Shown here in pieces: positions 27,299 to 36,613 of a stretch of DNA of 64,000 nt. Numbering within the stretch: position 1 is the stretch's first letter; each line of letters opens with the position of its first letter. Source of the DNA: Actinomadura citrea (lineage in GTDB: Bacteria > Actinomycetota > Actinomycetes > Streptosporangiales > Streptosporangiaceae). A program made the position numbers and the translations under genes. The DNA lies in contig NZ_JACCBT010000001.1 in the NCBI RefSeq assembly GCF_013409045.1, positions 5,022,001-5,086,000 on the forward strand, given 5' to 3'. Under the pieces are notes generated by a model. It made no database searches. It saw only the letters and a list, made by a program, of their open reading frames with translations, and had not been told where the DNA came from.

Positions 27299-30200
27299 TC
27301 ACACGTCGAGCGGTCTTTCCGGGGCGAGCAGGCCGTCCAGGGCGCGGACGCGGCGGAGGCAGTCCGCGGCCGCGGCCTGGTCGCCGAGGGCCAGGTGGGA
27401 GTCGCGCAGCAGCTCCAGCGCCCGCCGCAGGCCCCGCTGGTCGTCGGTCTCGCGGCGGATGGCGATCTCGGCGGTGACGTGCTCCACCGCGCGGGCGTGC
27501 TCGCCGGTCAGCTGGGACGCGCGGGCCATGCCGTGCAGGGCGTGGGCCTGCTCGCGGGTGGCGCCGAGCTCGGCGGCGAGGTCGAGGGCGCGCCGCCCGG
27601 TCGCGAGTGCCTCGCCGGCGCGGCCGAGGTCGAGGTGGATGGCGGCGAGGTGGACCAGGGCGACGGCCTCGCTGTGCCGGTCGCCGACCTCGCCGAGGAT
27701 GCGCAGCGCCTCCAGCTCCCGCTCCAGGGCCTCCTCGGGACGGCCGGCGCGGCGCAGCACGGCGGCGAGGGTGTCCATGCCGACGCCGAGGCCGTACCAG
27801 TCGCCGCCGGACTCGCGGAAGCCCAGCGCCTGCCGGGCGGCGCGCTCGGCGTCCTCGGGCAGGCCGAGCCGCGAGTACGTGCGGGCCAGGCTGCCGAGCG
27901 TGCCGGCCATCCCGCCCCGCGCGCCGAGCCGGTGCCACAGGTCCAGGGCCTCCAGGCCGAGGACGAACGCCTCCTGGTGGCGGCCGAGGCGCCGCATCAC
28001 CACCGACAGGTGCTCCAGGTCGTTGGCCTCGCCGTGCTGGTCGCCGATCTCGCGGCGGATCTCCAGGGCGCGCAGGAGGTGCTCGCGCGCCTCGCGGTAC
28101 CGCCCGAGGCGCCAGTGGACGATCCCGATCTGGGCGAGCGCCTCGGCCTCGCCGTGCCGGTCGCTGGTGTCGCGGTGCAGCCGCAGCGCCTGCCCGCAGT
28201 AGGTGAACGCCTCGGCGAACCGCGTCGCGTCGCACATGAGCATGCCGAGCGTGGTCAGCGCCCGCGCCTCCCCGTGGCGGGCGCCGAGGGCGCGGTAGGT
28301 GCGCAGCGCCTGCTCGGCGTCCTGTTGCGCCAGGTCGCGCAGGCCGAGCGCGGCGTTCATCCGCGCGAGCTCGGTCAGCGCCTGCGCGGCGCCGTGCATG
28401 TCGGCGAGTTCCTGCCGGATGGCGAGCGCCTCCAGAGCGTGCGAGACCGCGCCGTGGACGTTCCCTTGGCGGCGGTGTACCTGGGCCACGGTGAGCAGGG
28501 TCTCGGCCACTCCCGGTTGGTCTTGCGTACGGCGGCGGACATCGAGCGCCTTGGCGGCGTGGTCCAGAGCCGTCTCGTAGTCGCCGAGGCCCAGGTATGC
28601 CCTGGCCAGGATGTCGTGGCCCTTGGCCGTTCCCGCGTCGTCTTGCAGCTCCCCGTGGACGGCGAGGGAGCGCCGCGCGTGGTCGATCGCCGTCAGGTAG
28701 CGCCCCAGCGCCACGTGGACGTCGGCCAGGGTGGCCAGGGTGGCGGCCTCCCCGTAGCGGTCGGGCGGGTCGGCGGCCCGGAACCCGCGCCGCGCGTCCT
28801 CCCCGTATCCGATGGCCTGGACGGAGTCGCCCAGCTCGAAGTGCGCCATCGCCAGGTTGTGGAGCATGACGGCCGCGGCCGCCCAGTCCTCCTCGGTGCG
28901 GGCGGCGTGCAGGCCCGCCTGGTGGACGGCGATGCTGTCCTCGCTGTAGCGGCGGAACTCCTGGAAGTCGAACAGCGCGTCGGCGAGCTCCCAGCACGTC
29001 CGGTGCAGGCCGAGCCGGGCGGCCTGGTGCACCGCGGCGACCAGGTTGCGCCGCTCGGCCTCGAACCAGGCGAGCCCGGCGGCGCGCTCGGCGGCGGCGG
29101 ACGGACGTCCCTGCGCCTCCCCCGGATGCGCCCTGGGACGGGACCGCGCCGCCATGGCGTCCCCCGCGTGGCGCGCCTCGGCGAGGTAGCCGGCCAGCAA
29201 CCGCCGCTGCGCCGCCTGGAGTTCGCCGTCGGAGTCCTCGCGCAGGCCCCGTTCGCGGGCGAAGTCGCGCAGCAGGTCGTGCATCCGGTAGCGGTCCGGC
29301 CCCACGTCGTGCACCAGGTACGCCTGGCGCAGTCCCTCCAGGCACTCGCGCGCCTCGCCGACCGTGCCGTCGCGCAAGGCGGCGAGGGCGGTGGGCGTGA
29401 AGTCGGGGCCGGTGACCAGGCCGAGCCTGCGGAACGCCTCGCGCTGCCCGCGGCGCAGGCTCCGGTAGGCGACGTCGAACGTCGGGCTGAGAACGGCCAG
29501 CAGCGCCGTCCCCGACGTGCCGGGCGCCGCGCCGTCGCCCAGGCCCGCCCCCGCGAGGCCCGGCCCGTACGGCGCGGCGTCCCGGACGTCCCGGGCGGCC
29601 AGCTCCCGGACGGTCCCGGCGATCGACTCGCCGGGGTTCTCGGCCAGCCGCCCGGCCATGACGCCGAGGGCGAGCGGCAGGTGGCCGCACTCGCGGGCGA
29701 GCCGCTCGACGGCCTTGTCCTCCTCCCGGAGACGGGGGTCGCCCGCCCCGAGGACGTTGGAGATGAGGTCCACGGCCTCCTGCGTCGCCATCTCCCGCAG
29801 TTCCAGCGTCCGGACGTCGGCGTCTTCGAGCAGGGCCGGCAGCCGCCGGCGGCTCGTCACGACCACCAGCCCGGAGGCCATCGCCGCCAGCAGCGGCCTG
29901 ATCTGCTCGGGCCGGGCGGCGTTGTCGAGGATCAGCAGCATCCGGCGGTCGCCGAGCAGGGACCGGCACTGCGCCGCCAGCTCCGCCTCCGTCCGCGGGA
30001 CCTGGTCGCCGGGCACGCCCGCCGAGCGCAGCACCTGCCCCATCGCCTCCGCCGGGGTGACGGGGCTGCGGGACGTGCCGCGCAGGTCGGCGAACAGGAC
30101 GCCGTCGGGGAAGCGGTCGACGACCCGGTGCGCCCAGTGCAGCGCCAGCGTGGTCTTGCCGACGCCCGCCATTCCCTGGACCACGACGGCGCGCGGCCAC

Positions 30201-31108
30201 ACGGACTGGCCGACCAGCAGATCGAGCTTGCCGAGGCTGACCACGCGCCCGGCGAAGTAGGGGTTGTCGGCGGGGAGGCGTACGGCGGGCGGCCCGGCCG
30301 GCGCTCCCAGGCGCACCGGTTCGCGCGCGGCGATCCCGGCGCCCTGCCCCAGCGCGTCCTCGGGCGAGCGCTCGGTCTCGGCGGCCGGCCAGTCGTCGCC
30401 CCAGGGGCTCGCGGCGCGGCGGAGCCGTTCGACGTCGAGGACCGTCAGCGGGCGGGCCCGCTGGTCCAGGATGCCCTTGGCCCGCCACGCCCGGAACCAG
30501 CGCACCAGCGTCTCGCGGGAGATCCCCGCCCAGTTCGCCAGCTCCGCCTGGCTGAGCCGCAGGGGGATCCGCGTGCCCTGCCCGGGGGCGGGCTCGCCGA
30601 ACCGGTACGCCAGCTCCAGCAGGTGGTAGGCGAGCCGCTGGGGATGGTCGGCGGCCCGCACCGCGTGCCGGCGGCCGCCGTAGGTGACGCTCTCGGAGAC
30701 GGCGTGCATCATCGCCTCGGCGACCTGCGGGCTCGCCGCCAGCAGGCTGCGGAACTTGCCGCGGTCCACGCGCAGCGCCGTGACGTGGTCCAGCGCGGCG
30801 ACCGTGGCGCGCTGCGGATGCCCCCACGGACCGAGGACCCCGACCATGTCGCCCGCGCCGAACAGGTCGATGATCGACTCGTCGCCGTCGCTGGAGTCCA
30901 CGAACTCCTTGGCCACCGCGTTGCTCGCGGCCCGCGGCGACGCCTTGAACACGACGTAGACGGCCGGCGCGACCGTCCCCTGGTGGCACAGCATGCCGCC
31001 GGGCGGGATGTCGGTGCGGCGGCCCATGGCGCGCAGTGCCTGGCGGTCGGTGGGGGCCAGCCGCTCCCAGAAGCTGCCCGGCCGGACGCCCGGGTCGTCG
31101 CCGATCAT
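27299..31108 (-). CDS. Crp-like HTH / NB-ARC (STAND) / TPR fusion regulator
   Basis: 1269 residues. Order: cNMP-binding-like domain (about 15-145), Crp-type helix-turn-helix (185-215, LSQAELANWAGISRETLVRW), linker, NB-ARC NTPase (290-620) and a long array of tetratricopeptide repeats (about 640-1250). Walker A is GMAGVGKTT (312-320), Walker B MLLILDNA (390-397), the GLPL-type motif GHLPLAL (475-481) and MHDLLRDFAR (609-618). The layout resembles AfsR/SARP-type STAND regulators but with a Crp module as DNA-binding head. The phosphate-binding cassette lacks the usual Glu (VGVLGPWG), so it may not bind cAMP. Perfect ribosome site GGAGGTGA before the ATG. Likely a signal-gated transcription switch. 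Confidence 0.9.
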   Translation of the reverse strand: MIGDDPGVRPGSFWERLAPTDRQALRAMGRRTDIPPGGMLCHQGTVAPAVYVVFKASPRAASNAVAKEFVDSSDGDESIIDLFGAGDMVGVLGPWGHPQRATVAALDHVTALRVDRGKFRSLLAASPQVAEAMMHAVSESVTYGGRRHAVRAADHPQRLAYHLLELAYRFGEPAPGQGTRIPLRLSQAELANWAGISRETLVRWFRAWRAKGILDQRARPLTVLDVERLRRAASPWGDDWPAAETERSPEDALGQGAGIAAREPVRLGAPAGPPAVRLPADNPYFAGRVVSLGKLDLLVGQSVWPRAVVVQGMAGVGKTTLALHWAHRVVDRFPDGVLFADLRGTSRSPVTPAEAMGQVLRSAGVPGDQVPRTEAELAAQCRSLLGDRRMLLILDNAARPEQIRPLLAAMASGLVVVTSRRRLPALLEDADVRTLELREMATQEAVDLISNVLGAGDPRLREEDKAVERLARECGHLPLALGVMAGRLAENPGESIAGTVRELAARDVRDAAPYGPGLAGAGLGDGAAPGTSGTALLAVLSPTFDVAYRSLRRGQREAFRRLGLVTGPDFTPTALAALRDGTVGEARECLEGLRQAYLVHDVGPDRYRMHDLLRDFARERGLREDSDGELQAAQRRLLAGYLAEARHAGDAMAARSRPRAHPGEAQGRPSAAAERAAGLAWFEAERRNLVAAVHQAARLGLHRTCWELADALFDFQEFRRYSEDSIAVHQAGLHAARTEEDWAAAAVMLHNLAMAHFELGDSVQAIGYGEDARRGFRAADPPDRYGEAATLATLADVHVALGRYLTAIDHARRSLAVHGELQDDAGTAKGHDILARAYLGLGDYETALDHAAKALDVRRRTQDQPGVAETLLTVAQVHRRQGNVHGAVSHALEALAIRQELADMHGAAQALTELARMNAALGLRDLAQQDAEQALRTYRALGARHGEARALTTLGMLMCDATRFAEAFTYCGQALRLHRDTSDRHGEAEALAQIGIVHWRLGRYREAREHLLRALEIRREIGDQHGEANDLEHLSVVMRRLGRHQEAFVLGLEALDLWHRLGARGGMAGTLGSLARTYSRLGLPEDAERAARQALGFRESGGDWYGLGVGMDTLAAVLRRAGRPEEALERELEALRILGEVGDRHSEAVALVHLAAIHLDLGRAGEALATGRRALDLAAELGATREQAHALHGMARASQLTGEHARAVEHVTAEIAIRRETDDQRGLRRALELLRDSHLALGDQAAAADCLRRVRALDGLLAPERPLDV

Positions 31109-31312
31109 CCGGTCACCTCCCGCCGTCGCCGCCGACGTCCGTCGAACCTGATCTTCCAGTTCTCATGGTGCGGTGAAAAGGGGGGAGAGTCCGTCCGGCG
31201 GCGCACGGTTCGGCTGCGTCTGGTGACTCATTCCAGGCGTGCGACCGGGCCGCGGATGATCGCGGGGGCCGATGATGGAAGATGGTCTTCGAACGATCGA
31301 CGGGGAGGACGC
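31109..31312. other. Divergent promoter region between the STAND regulator and an MBL hydrolase
   Basis: 204 bp separating two divergently transcribed genes. Apart from the ribosome sites at both ends (GGGAGGTGA on the minus side, GGGGAGG on the plus side) no repeat or clear operator was recognised. Confidence 0.4.
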
Positions 31313-31978
31313 ATGACCTACACCGGTAACGTCGAGGCCGGCGGGCGTCCGGACGTCCGCGAGCTGCCCGGGCTGCGGGTGACGAAGGTCTCGGTCGGTC
31401 CGTACGACAACAACGCCTACCTGCTGCGGTGCACCGCGACCGGCGAGCAGTTGCTGATCGACGCGGCGAACGAGGCGCCCCGGCTGCTGGAGCTGATCGG
31501 CGACGGCCCCCTCGCGCGGATCGTCACCACGCACCGGCACGAGGACCACTGGATGGCGCTGAGCGAGGTGGCGCGGGCGACCGGCGCGCCGGTCGTCGCC
31601 CACCCGCGCGACACCGCCCCCCTCCCCGAGCCGGTCGCCGAGCCCGTGGAGCACGGCGACACCGTCGCGGTCGGGCAGGCGTCCCTCGACGTCATCCACC
31701 TGCGCGGCCACACGCCCGGCTCGATCGCGCTGCTGTACGACGCCGGCGGCGAGCTGGCCGACCGCCCGCACCTGTTCACCGGCGACAGCCTTTTCCCGGG
31801 CGGCGTCGGGAACACCTGGGGCGACCCGACACGGTTCCGGCAACTGCTCTCGGACGTGGAGGAGCGCGTCTTCGACCGCCTGCCCGACGCCACCTGGTTC
31901 TACCCGGGCCACGGCAAGGACTCGACGCTCGGCCGGGAGCGCCCCTCTATCCCGGAGTGGCGCGCCCGCGGCTGGTGA
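31313..31978 (+). CDS. Metallo-beta-lactamase-fold hydrolase (glyoxalase II-like)
   Basis: 221 residues with an intact dinuclear metal motif HRHEDHW (residues 74-80), then HLRGHTPGS, FTGDSLFPGG and YPGHG, in the order and spacing of glyoxalase II-like thiolesterases. These hydrolyse thioesters of small thiols; in an actinomycete the thiol could be mycothiol, but that is inference. ATG at 31313 with GGGGAGG four bases upstream. Divergent from the STAND regulator. Confidence 0.9.
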   Translation: MTYTGNVEAGGRPDVRELPGLRVTKVSVGPYDNNAYLLRCTATGEQLLIDAANEAPRLLELIGDGPLARIVTTHRHEDHWMALSEVARATGAPVVAHPRDTAPLPEPVAEPVEHGDTVAVGQASLDVIHLRGHTPGSIALLYDAGGELADRPHLFTGDSLFPGGVGNTWGDPTRFRQLLSDVEERVFDRLPDATWFYPGHGKDSTLGRERPSIPEWRARGW

Positions 31979-32120
31979 CACTTCCTGCTCGGGCCGGAAC
32001 AAGTGGTGGGGGACGTTCGTTGGCCCCAACACACTTCCGGTTCGAGACCAGGAGTCGGTCATTCCCCAACCCAACGAAGCGAACACGGGACCTGCGCTGC
32101 GCTACCCGGCGGGTTCGCTG

Positions 32121-32654
32121 GTGCTGGTCGCCGGCCTGCCCGGCGCCGGCAAGAGCACCCTGCTCAACCGCCTGTACGGGCTGCGCGGCGACGAGACGTC
32201 CCCGGTGCGCGCCGGGGACGTCCGGGTGATCGACTCCCGCCAGTCCCGCAACTGGTGGGCGCGCTTCCTCAGGCCGCTGCCCGTCCGGCTGCGGACCCCG
32301 ATCGTCCAGTCCACCCACGTATGGCGCATCGGCCGCGCGATCGTCGCCGGGCACGGCGTCGTCGCCCACACCCGCGGCACCTGGCCGCACATCCTGCACT
32401 GCTTCGCCTGGCTGGCCCACCGCCGCGGCGGGCGGCTGCACCTGATCCTCATCGACGTCGCGCCGGAGACCGCCCGCGCCGGCCAGTACGCGCGCGGCCG
32501 CGTCGTCACCTCCACCGCGTGGGCCCGCCACTGCCGCCGCTGGCGCCCCCTGATCGCCCGGGCCCGCGGCGGCGCCCCCTTGCCGCCCGCCACCGGCGTC
32601 ACCGTCCTCGACCGCGACGCCGCCGACAAGCTGCAGGCCATCCACTTCAGCTGA
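32121..32654 (+). CDS. P-loop kinase-like ATP-binding protein
   Basis: Small AAA/zeta-toxin-type P-loop protein. Walker A GLPGAGKSTLLNRLYGL starts four residues from the first standard start codon (GTG 32121, 177 residues), which is unusually short. The frame stays open and protein-like upstream (ALRYPAGSLVLVAG), and an ATT at 32061 has GGAG six bases before it, so initiation may be at that rare codon, adding 20 residues. Middle region VVAHTRGTWPHIL and LILIDVAPETARAGQYARGR looks like a kinase lid with arginines. Substrate unknown. The end overlaps the convergent lipase gene by 8 bp. Confidence 0.78.
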   Translation: MLVAGLPGAGKSTLLNRLYGLRGDETSPVRAGDVRVIDSRQSRNWWARFLRPLPVRLRTPIVQSTHVWRIGRAIVAGHGVVAHTRGTWPHILHCFAWLAHRRGGRLHLILIDVAPETARAGQYARGRVVTSTAWARHCRRWRPLIARARGGAPLPPATGVTVLDRDAADKLQAIHFS

Positions 32655-33918
32655 GCTCGCCGAACCAGCGGACGATCCGGGCGGTGCCCGCGAGGTTGGA
32701 TCCGAGGTGGCGGGAGCCGCCGTAGAGCCGGTCGCCCAATTCGACGACGGGCACGGTGACGCCGCGGTCGCGGAACTCCGCGGCGCAGTGGTCGGTGTTG
32801 GCGGTGACGGCCTGCTCGTCCCCGGCCATCTTGTAGAGGCGGACCGGGATGCGCGGGGTCCAGGCCGTGCAGACCTCCGCGTCCACGCGCAGGGCCTCGG
32901 CGAACGTGCCGGACGGGTGGCGCAGCACCGCAAGTCCACGGGGAGTGAGGAGATCGCTGAGCTTGTTCGGCAGGCCGTCGAACATGACGGCCCCGGGCGT
33001 CGTACCGTCGAAGTACTTCTCGACGCGGTCGGCGTAGGGCTTGCGGAACAGCTCCGAGGGGGTCGTGTAGATGCCTCCGTGAATGCGGTTCCAGGAGGTG
33101 AGCAGGTACGACGTGTAGACGACCGACAGCTTCGCAGGGAGCTCCCCGCTCAGCAGGGCGGGCAGTTCCGCGCCCCGGAAGTCGTACCCGCCGCTGATCG
33201 GGGCCACTGCGCGGAGGCGGAAGTGCGGGTCGGCGCCGCCCTGCAGCACCCGCGCCAGCCCGAGGGCGGACGACGCGCCCTGCGAGAAGCCGGTGACGAA
33301 GACCCGGCCGTCCAGGGCGCGGCCCGCGCGCGGGGCGAAGTGGCGCGCGGCGCGGAGCATGTCGAGTGACGCGCTCGTCTCCGACGGCACGTCCTTCCAG
33401 GGATGGACGCCCGGCCCCTCGCCCAGGCCGAGGTAGTCGGGCGCGACCGCCGCGAACCCGGCCGCGGCATAGGTGACGGCCGCGCCGGGGCCCCAGACGT
33501 CCTTCGCCTTCGAGGGGGCGTCCGGCTTGTAGCTCATGGTGCCGTGCGTGTAGGAGACCGTGGCGAGGCGGCGGTCCCGGCTGCGAGGCAGCGCGACCAG
33601 ACCCGTGGCGGTCGTCGCGCGGCCCCGGGTGTCGACCGTCCGGTAGACGAGCCGGTAGGTGTCCACGCCGTGGCGGACGGACGCGGTGTCGAAGTCATCG
33701 GACGCCAGCCAGGTACGGACCTTGTCCGCGGACATGGTGGTGAGGTGGGTCGCGGAGACCAGATGTCCGCGTGCGGCGCTCTGCTGAGCGACGGCCCCCG
33801 CCTTGCGATCGGAGGCCGGGCGCTCGAACGCCCCGGCGGACGCGGCGGCGACGCCGGCGGCCGTGATCGCGGCGGCGGCGAGCATCCCGGCGGTCAGGCG
33901 GGTCATGGTGTTCGTCAT
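32647..33918 (-). CDS. Secreted alpha/beta-hydrolase, secretory lipase type
   Basis: 423 residues with a cleavable signal sequence (1-29, ending ASAGA). The alpha/beta-hydrolase nucleophile elbow is GFSQG (near residue 212), preceded by VAPDYLGLGEG; C-terminal AGDEQAVTANTDHC supplies the likely Asp and His region. This matches secreted lipases/esterases of actinomycetes (LIP family). Two ATG codons (33918 and 33906) are possible; the first has GAGG nine bases upstream. Expected to act outside the cell on esters or lipids. Confidence 0.87.
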   Translation of the reverse strand: MTNTMTRLTAGMLAAAAITAAGVAAASAGAFERPASDRKAGAVAQQSAARGHLVSATHLTTMSADKVRTWLASDDFDTASVRHGVDTYRLVYRTVDTRGRATTATGLVALPRSRDRRLATVSYTHGTMSYKPDAPSKAKDVWGPGAAVTYAAAGFAAVAPDYLGLGEGPGVHPWKDVPSETSASLDMLRAARHFAPRAGRALDGRVFVTGFSQGASSALGLARVLQGGADPHFRLRAVAPISGGYDFRGAELPALLSGELPAKLSVVYTSYLLTSWNRIHGGIYTTPSELFRKPYADRVEKYFDGTTPGAVMFDGLPNKLSDLLTPRGLAVLRHPSGTFAEALRVDAEVCTAWTPRIPVRLYKMAGDEQAVTANTDHCAAEFRDRGVTVPVVELGDRLYGGSRHLGSNLAGTARIVRWFGELS

Positions 33919-34075
33919 GGGGGTGAGCCTCGTGCCCGCCCGCCCGGACCCGCATCGCGCCAGCAGGTGATCTCGCGTCCGCTACCTGAGAGGGTCCCCC
34001 GGCCGGAAGTGACGAGGAAGGCGGGCGGGGCGTGGGTAGGGTCGGGGGGAGATCGAGACGACGAGAGGCGGCAGC

Positions 34076-35161
34076 ATGGCGCAGCGGGTACGCGGGGTCG
34101 TCGCACCCGGCAAGGGACAGCCGGTGCGGATCGAGACGATCGTCGTGCCGGACCCGGGTCCGGGTGAGGCGGTCGTGCAGGTCCAGGCGTGCGGGGTCTG
34201 CCACACCGACCTGCACTACCGCGAGGGCGGGATCAACGACGAGTTCCCGTTCCTGCTCGGGCACGAGGCCGCCGGGGTCGTGGAGTCGGTGGGCGAGGGT
34301 GTGACCGAGGTGGCGCCGGGCGACTTCGTGGTCCTGAACTGGCGTGCGGTGTGCGGGCAGTGCCGCGCCTGCACGCGCGGGCGCCCGTGGTACTGCTTCG
34401 ACACCCACAACGCCGCCCAGAAGATGACCCTCGAGGACGGGACGGAGCTGTCGCCCGCGCTCGGCATCGGCGCGTTCGCCGACAAGACCCTGGTGGCGGC
34501 AGGGCAGTGCACCAGGGTCGACCCCGCGGCGCGGCCCGAGGTCGCCGGGCTGCTCGGCTGCGGGGTGATGGCGGGGCTCGGCGCGGCGATCAACACCGGC
34601 GGGGTCGGGCGCGGCGACTCGGTGGCGGTCATCGGCTGCGGCGGCGTCGGCGCGGCGGCCGTGCTGGGCGCCCGGCTGGCCGGGGCCGCCCGGATCATCG
34701 CCGTGGACCTGGACGAGCGCAAGCTCGCCACCGCGTCCTCCCTCGGCGCCACGCACACCGTGAACGGGGCGGAGAAGGACGTCGTCGCGACGGTGCGGGA
34801 GCTGACCGGCGGGTTCGGCGCGGACGTCGTCATCGACGCGGTCGGCCGTCCCGAGACCTACGAGCAGGCCTTCCACGCCCGCGACCTCGCCGGGACGGTG
34901 GTGCTGGTCGGGGTGCCGACCCCGGAGATGAGGCTGGAGCTGCCGCTGCTGGAGGTGTTCGGGCGGGGCGGGTCGCTGAAGTCGTCCTGGTACGGCGACT
35001 GCCTGCCCTCCCGCGACTTCCCCATGCTCATCGACCTCTACCTGCAGGGGCGCCTGGACCTGGACGCGTTCGTCTCCGAGACGATCCAGCTGGACGGCGT
35101 CGAGGCCGCGTTCGCCAAGATGCACCGGGGCGACGTGCTGCGCTCGGTGGTGGTGCTCTGA
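34076..35161 (+). CDS. mscR: S-(hydroxymethyl)mycothiol dehydrogenase
   Basis: Zinc alcohol dehydrogenase of 361 residues. It oxidises the adduct of formaldehyde with mycothiol (and reduces S-nitrosomycothiol). Catalytic zinc ligands are in [13 protein letters not shown] and GHEAAG; structural zinc cysteines in [15 protein letters not shown]; the NAD site is [10 protein letters not shown] (near residue 185). The [10 protein letters not shown] motif and short length match the mycothiol-dependent group rather than general alcohol dehydrogenases. The next gene begins in its stop codon (TGATG), which pairs it with a hydrolase for the product. TAGGGT about 40 bp upstream may be the -10 element. 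Confidence 0.93.
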   Translation: MAQRVRGVVAPGKGQPVRIETIVVPDPGPGEAVVQVQACGVCHTDLHYREGGINDEFPFLLGHEAAGVVESVGEGVTEVAPGDFVVLNWRAVCGQCRACTRGRPWYCFDTHNAAQKMTLEDGTELSPALGIGAFADKTLVAAGQCTRVDPAARPEVAGLLGCGVMAGLGAAINTGGVGRGDSVAVIGCGGVGAAAVLGARLAGAARIIAVDLDERKLATASSLGATHTVNGAEKDVVATVRELTGGFGADVVIDAVGRPETYEQAFHARDLAGTVVLVGVPTPEMRLELPLLEVFGRGGSLKSSWYGDCLPSRDFPMLIDLYLQGRLDLDAFVSETIQLDGVEAAFAKMHRGDVLRSVVVL

Positions 35162-35805
35162 TGGCCGGCGAATCCGCGGGACCGCGCGTCGACCACGTCG
35201 TCACCTCCGGCACGTTCTCGCTGGACGGCGGGACCTGGGACGTCGACAACAACGTCTGGATCGTCGGGGACGACAGCGAGGCGATCGTCATCGACGCCGC
35301 GCACGACGCCGAGGCGATCGCGGGGGCGCTCGGCGGCCGCCGGCTGGTGGCGATCGTGTCCACGCACGGGCACGACGACCACATCGACGCGGCGCCCGCC
35401 CTGCGGGCCCGCACGGGCGCGCCCGTCCTGCTGCACCCGGACGACCTGATGCTGTGGAAGCAGCGGCACCCGGACACCTCGCCCGACGGCGAGCTGTCCG
35501 ACGGGCAGGTCATCACGGTCGCGGGCACCGACCTCACCGTCCTGCACACGCCCGGCCACAGCCCCGGCACGGTCTGCCTCCACGCGCCCGCCCTGGCGAC
35601 GGTCTTCTCCGGCGACACCCTGTTCAGCGGCGGACCGGGCGCGACCGGCCGGTCGTTCTCCCACTTCCCGACGATCATCGCCTCGATCCGGGAGCGCCTG
35701 CTGACGCTGCCGCCGGAGACCACCGTCCGCACCGGACACGGCGAGTCCACCACCGTCGGCGCGGAGGCCCCGCATCTTGAGGAATGGATAGCCCGCGGCC
35801 ACTGA
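35161..35805 (+). CDS. Metallo-beta-lactamase-fold hydrolase partnered with MscR
   Basis: 214 residues with intact metal motif HGHDDHID, then HTPGHSPGT, FSGDTLFSGG and TGHGESTTV, a glyoxalase II-like enzyme. The ATG shares one base with the mscR stop (TGATG), so the two are coupled. In this arrangement the hydrolase probably cleaves S-formylmycothiol made by MscR, releasing formate and mycothiol; this is inferred from context and from similar pairs in other actinobacteria. Confidence 0.9.
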   Translation: MAGESAGPRVDHVVTSGTFSLDGGTWDVDNNVWIVGDDSEAIVIDAAHDAEAIAGALGGRRLVAIVSTHGHDDHIDAAPALRARTGAPVLLHPDDLMLWKQRHPDTSPDGELSDGQVITVAGTDLTVLHTPGHSPGTVCLHAPALATVFSGDTLFSGGPGATGRSFSHFPTIIASIRERLLTLPPETTVRTGHGESTTVGAEAPHLEEWIARGH

Positions 35806-35856
35806 CCGGGATAGTGTCCGCGGTGGCGGACAGCCGTCCAGGGCCGGGAGGGTGCG

Positions 35857-36591
35857 ATGCGGCGCAGGGCACCGCTGGCGCTCCTGCTGTGCGGGGCCGT
35901 CGCGGGCTGCGGCCAGAGCGCGCGCGGCGCCGACGTGCCTCCGCCGACCGCGCCTCCGGCTTCGGCCCCCGCGCCCGCCGTGGACCCGCCTCCCGCGACC
36001 GAGGTCCCCACGCCCGCGACCGGCAGGCCCGCGCCGCTCGGACGGGCGGCGGGGTGGCGCATCACCACGTACTACACGGCGCTGGAAAGCCTCTACCACG
36101 GCGAGCGGAAGGCGGTGCGCGGCTGTGCCCGCTTCCACTGCTCGCACGGGAGGACCCCGCTCGGCTCCTACCCGAAGGACTTCCTCAAGGTCGTCCAGAC
36201 CGAGGGCAGCGGGCGCCTCACCGAGGGGCCCGAGCGGGGCCGGTACCTGAACTGGTCGCACAGCGTCGGCTTCTGGCTGGACGACACCACCCGCGACTCG
36301 CGGGGGCGCCCGCTGCGGGCGTGGGCGTCGGCGGCGGCCGACAGGTCCGTCCTGGCGCGGGGCCGGCGGTTCGCGATCGTCGACTGCGGCAAGGACGGCA
36401 ACGGCCGCGCCATCGGGGACGAGGTGTGCACGGCGTTCCGGAAGGCCCGCTGGACGGTCACCGACCTGTTCCGTCCCGGATACGGCGGCGAGGACCACGC
36501 CGACGTCTACATCGGCGAGGAGAAGGGCTCGCGGCTGGCCGGGTCGCCGTTCTACACGACGCTGCGCGGCGCCACGCTCGAGCCGTCCTGA
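35857..36591 (+). CDS. Lipoprotein with possible 3D/double-psi barrel domain
   Basis: 244 residues. Signal with lipobox VAGC (Cys18), a Pro/Ala-rich spacer (20-62), then a globular domain with four cysteines (CARFHC near 107-112, DCGKDG and EVC) likely to form two disulfides. The segment RRFAIVDCGKDGNGRAIGDEVC followed by TVTDLFRPGYGG and HADVYIG resembles the strand order and the Asp-rich signature of 3D-domain/RlpA-like proteins, but the match is loose. Its role may be peptidoglycan binding or glycan cleavage. ATG at 35857 with GGGAGG upstream. Convergent with the adenylate cyclase gene. Confidence 0.7.
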   Translation: MRRRAPLALLLCGAVAGCGQSARGADVPPPTAPPASAPAPAVDPPPATEVPTPATGRPAPLGRAAGWRITTYYTALESLYHGERKAVRGCARFHCSHGRTPLGSYPKDFLKVVQTEGSGRLTEGPERGRYLNWSHSVGFWLDDTTRDSRGRPLRAWASAAADRSVLARGRRFAIVDCGKDGNGRAIGDEVCTAFRKARWTVTDLFRPGYGGEDHADVYIGEEKGSRLAGSPFYTTLRGATLEPS

Positions 36592-36613
36592 GACGTCCGG
36601 TGACGGGGCGCGC

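Noticed and set aside
27395-31978. 1527-residue plus-strand frame running through the STAND gene into the MBL gene
   Set aside because: Only its last 221 residues are the real MBL hydrolase; the rest is antisense to the regulator.
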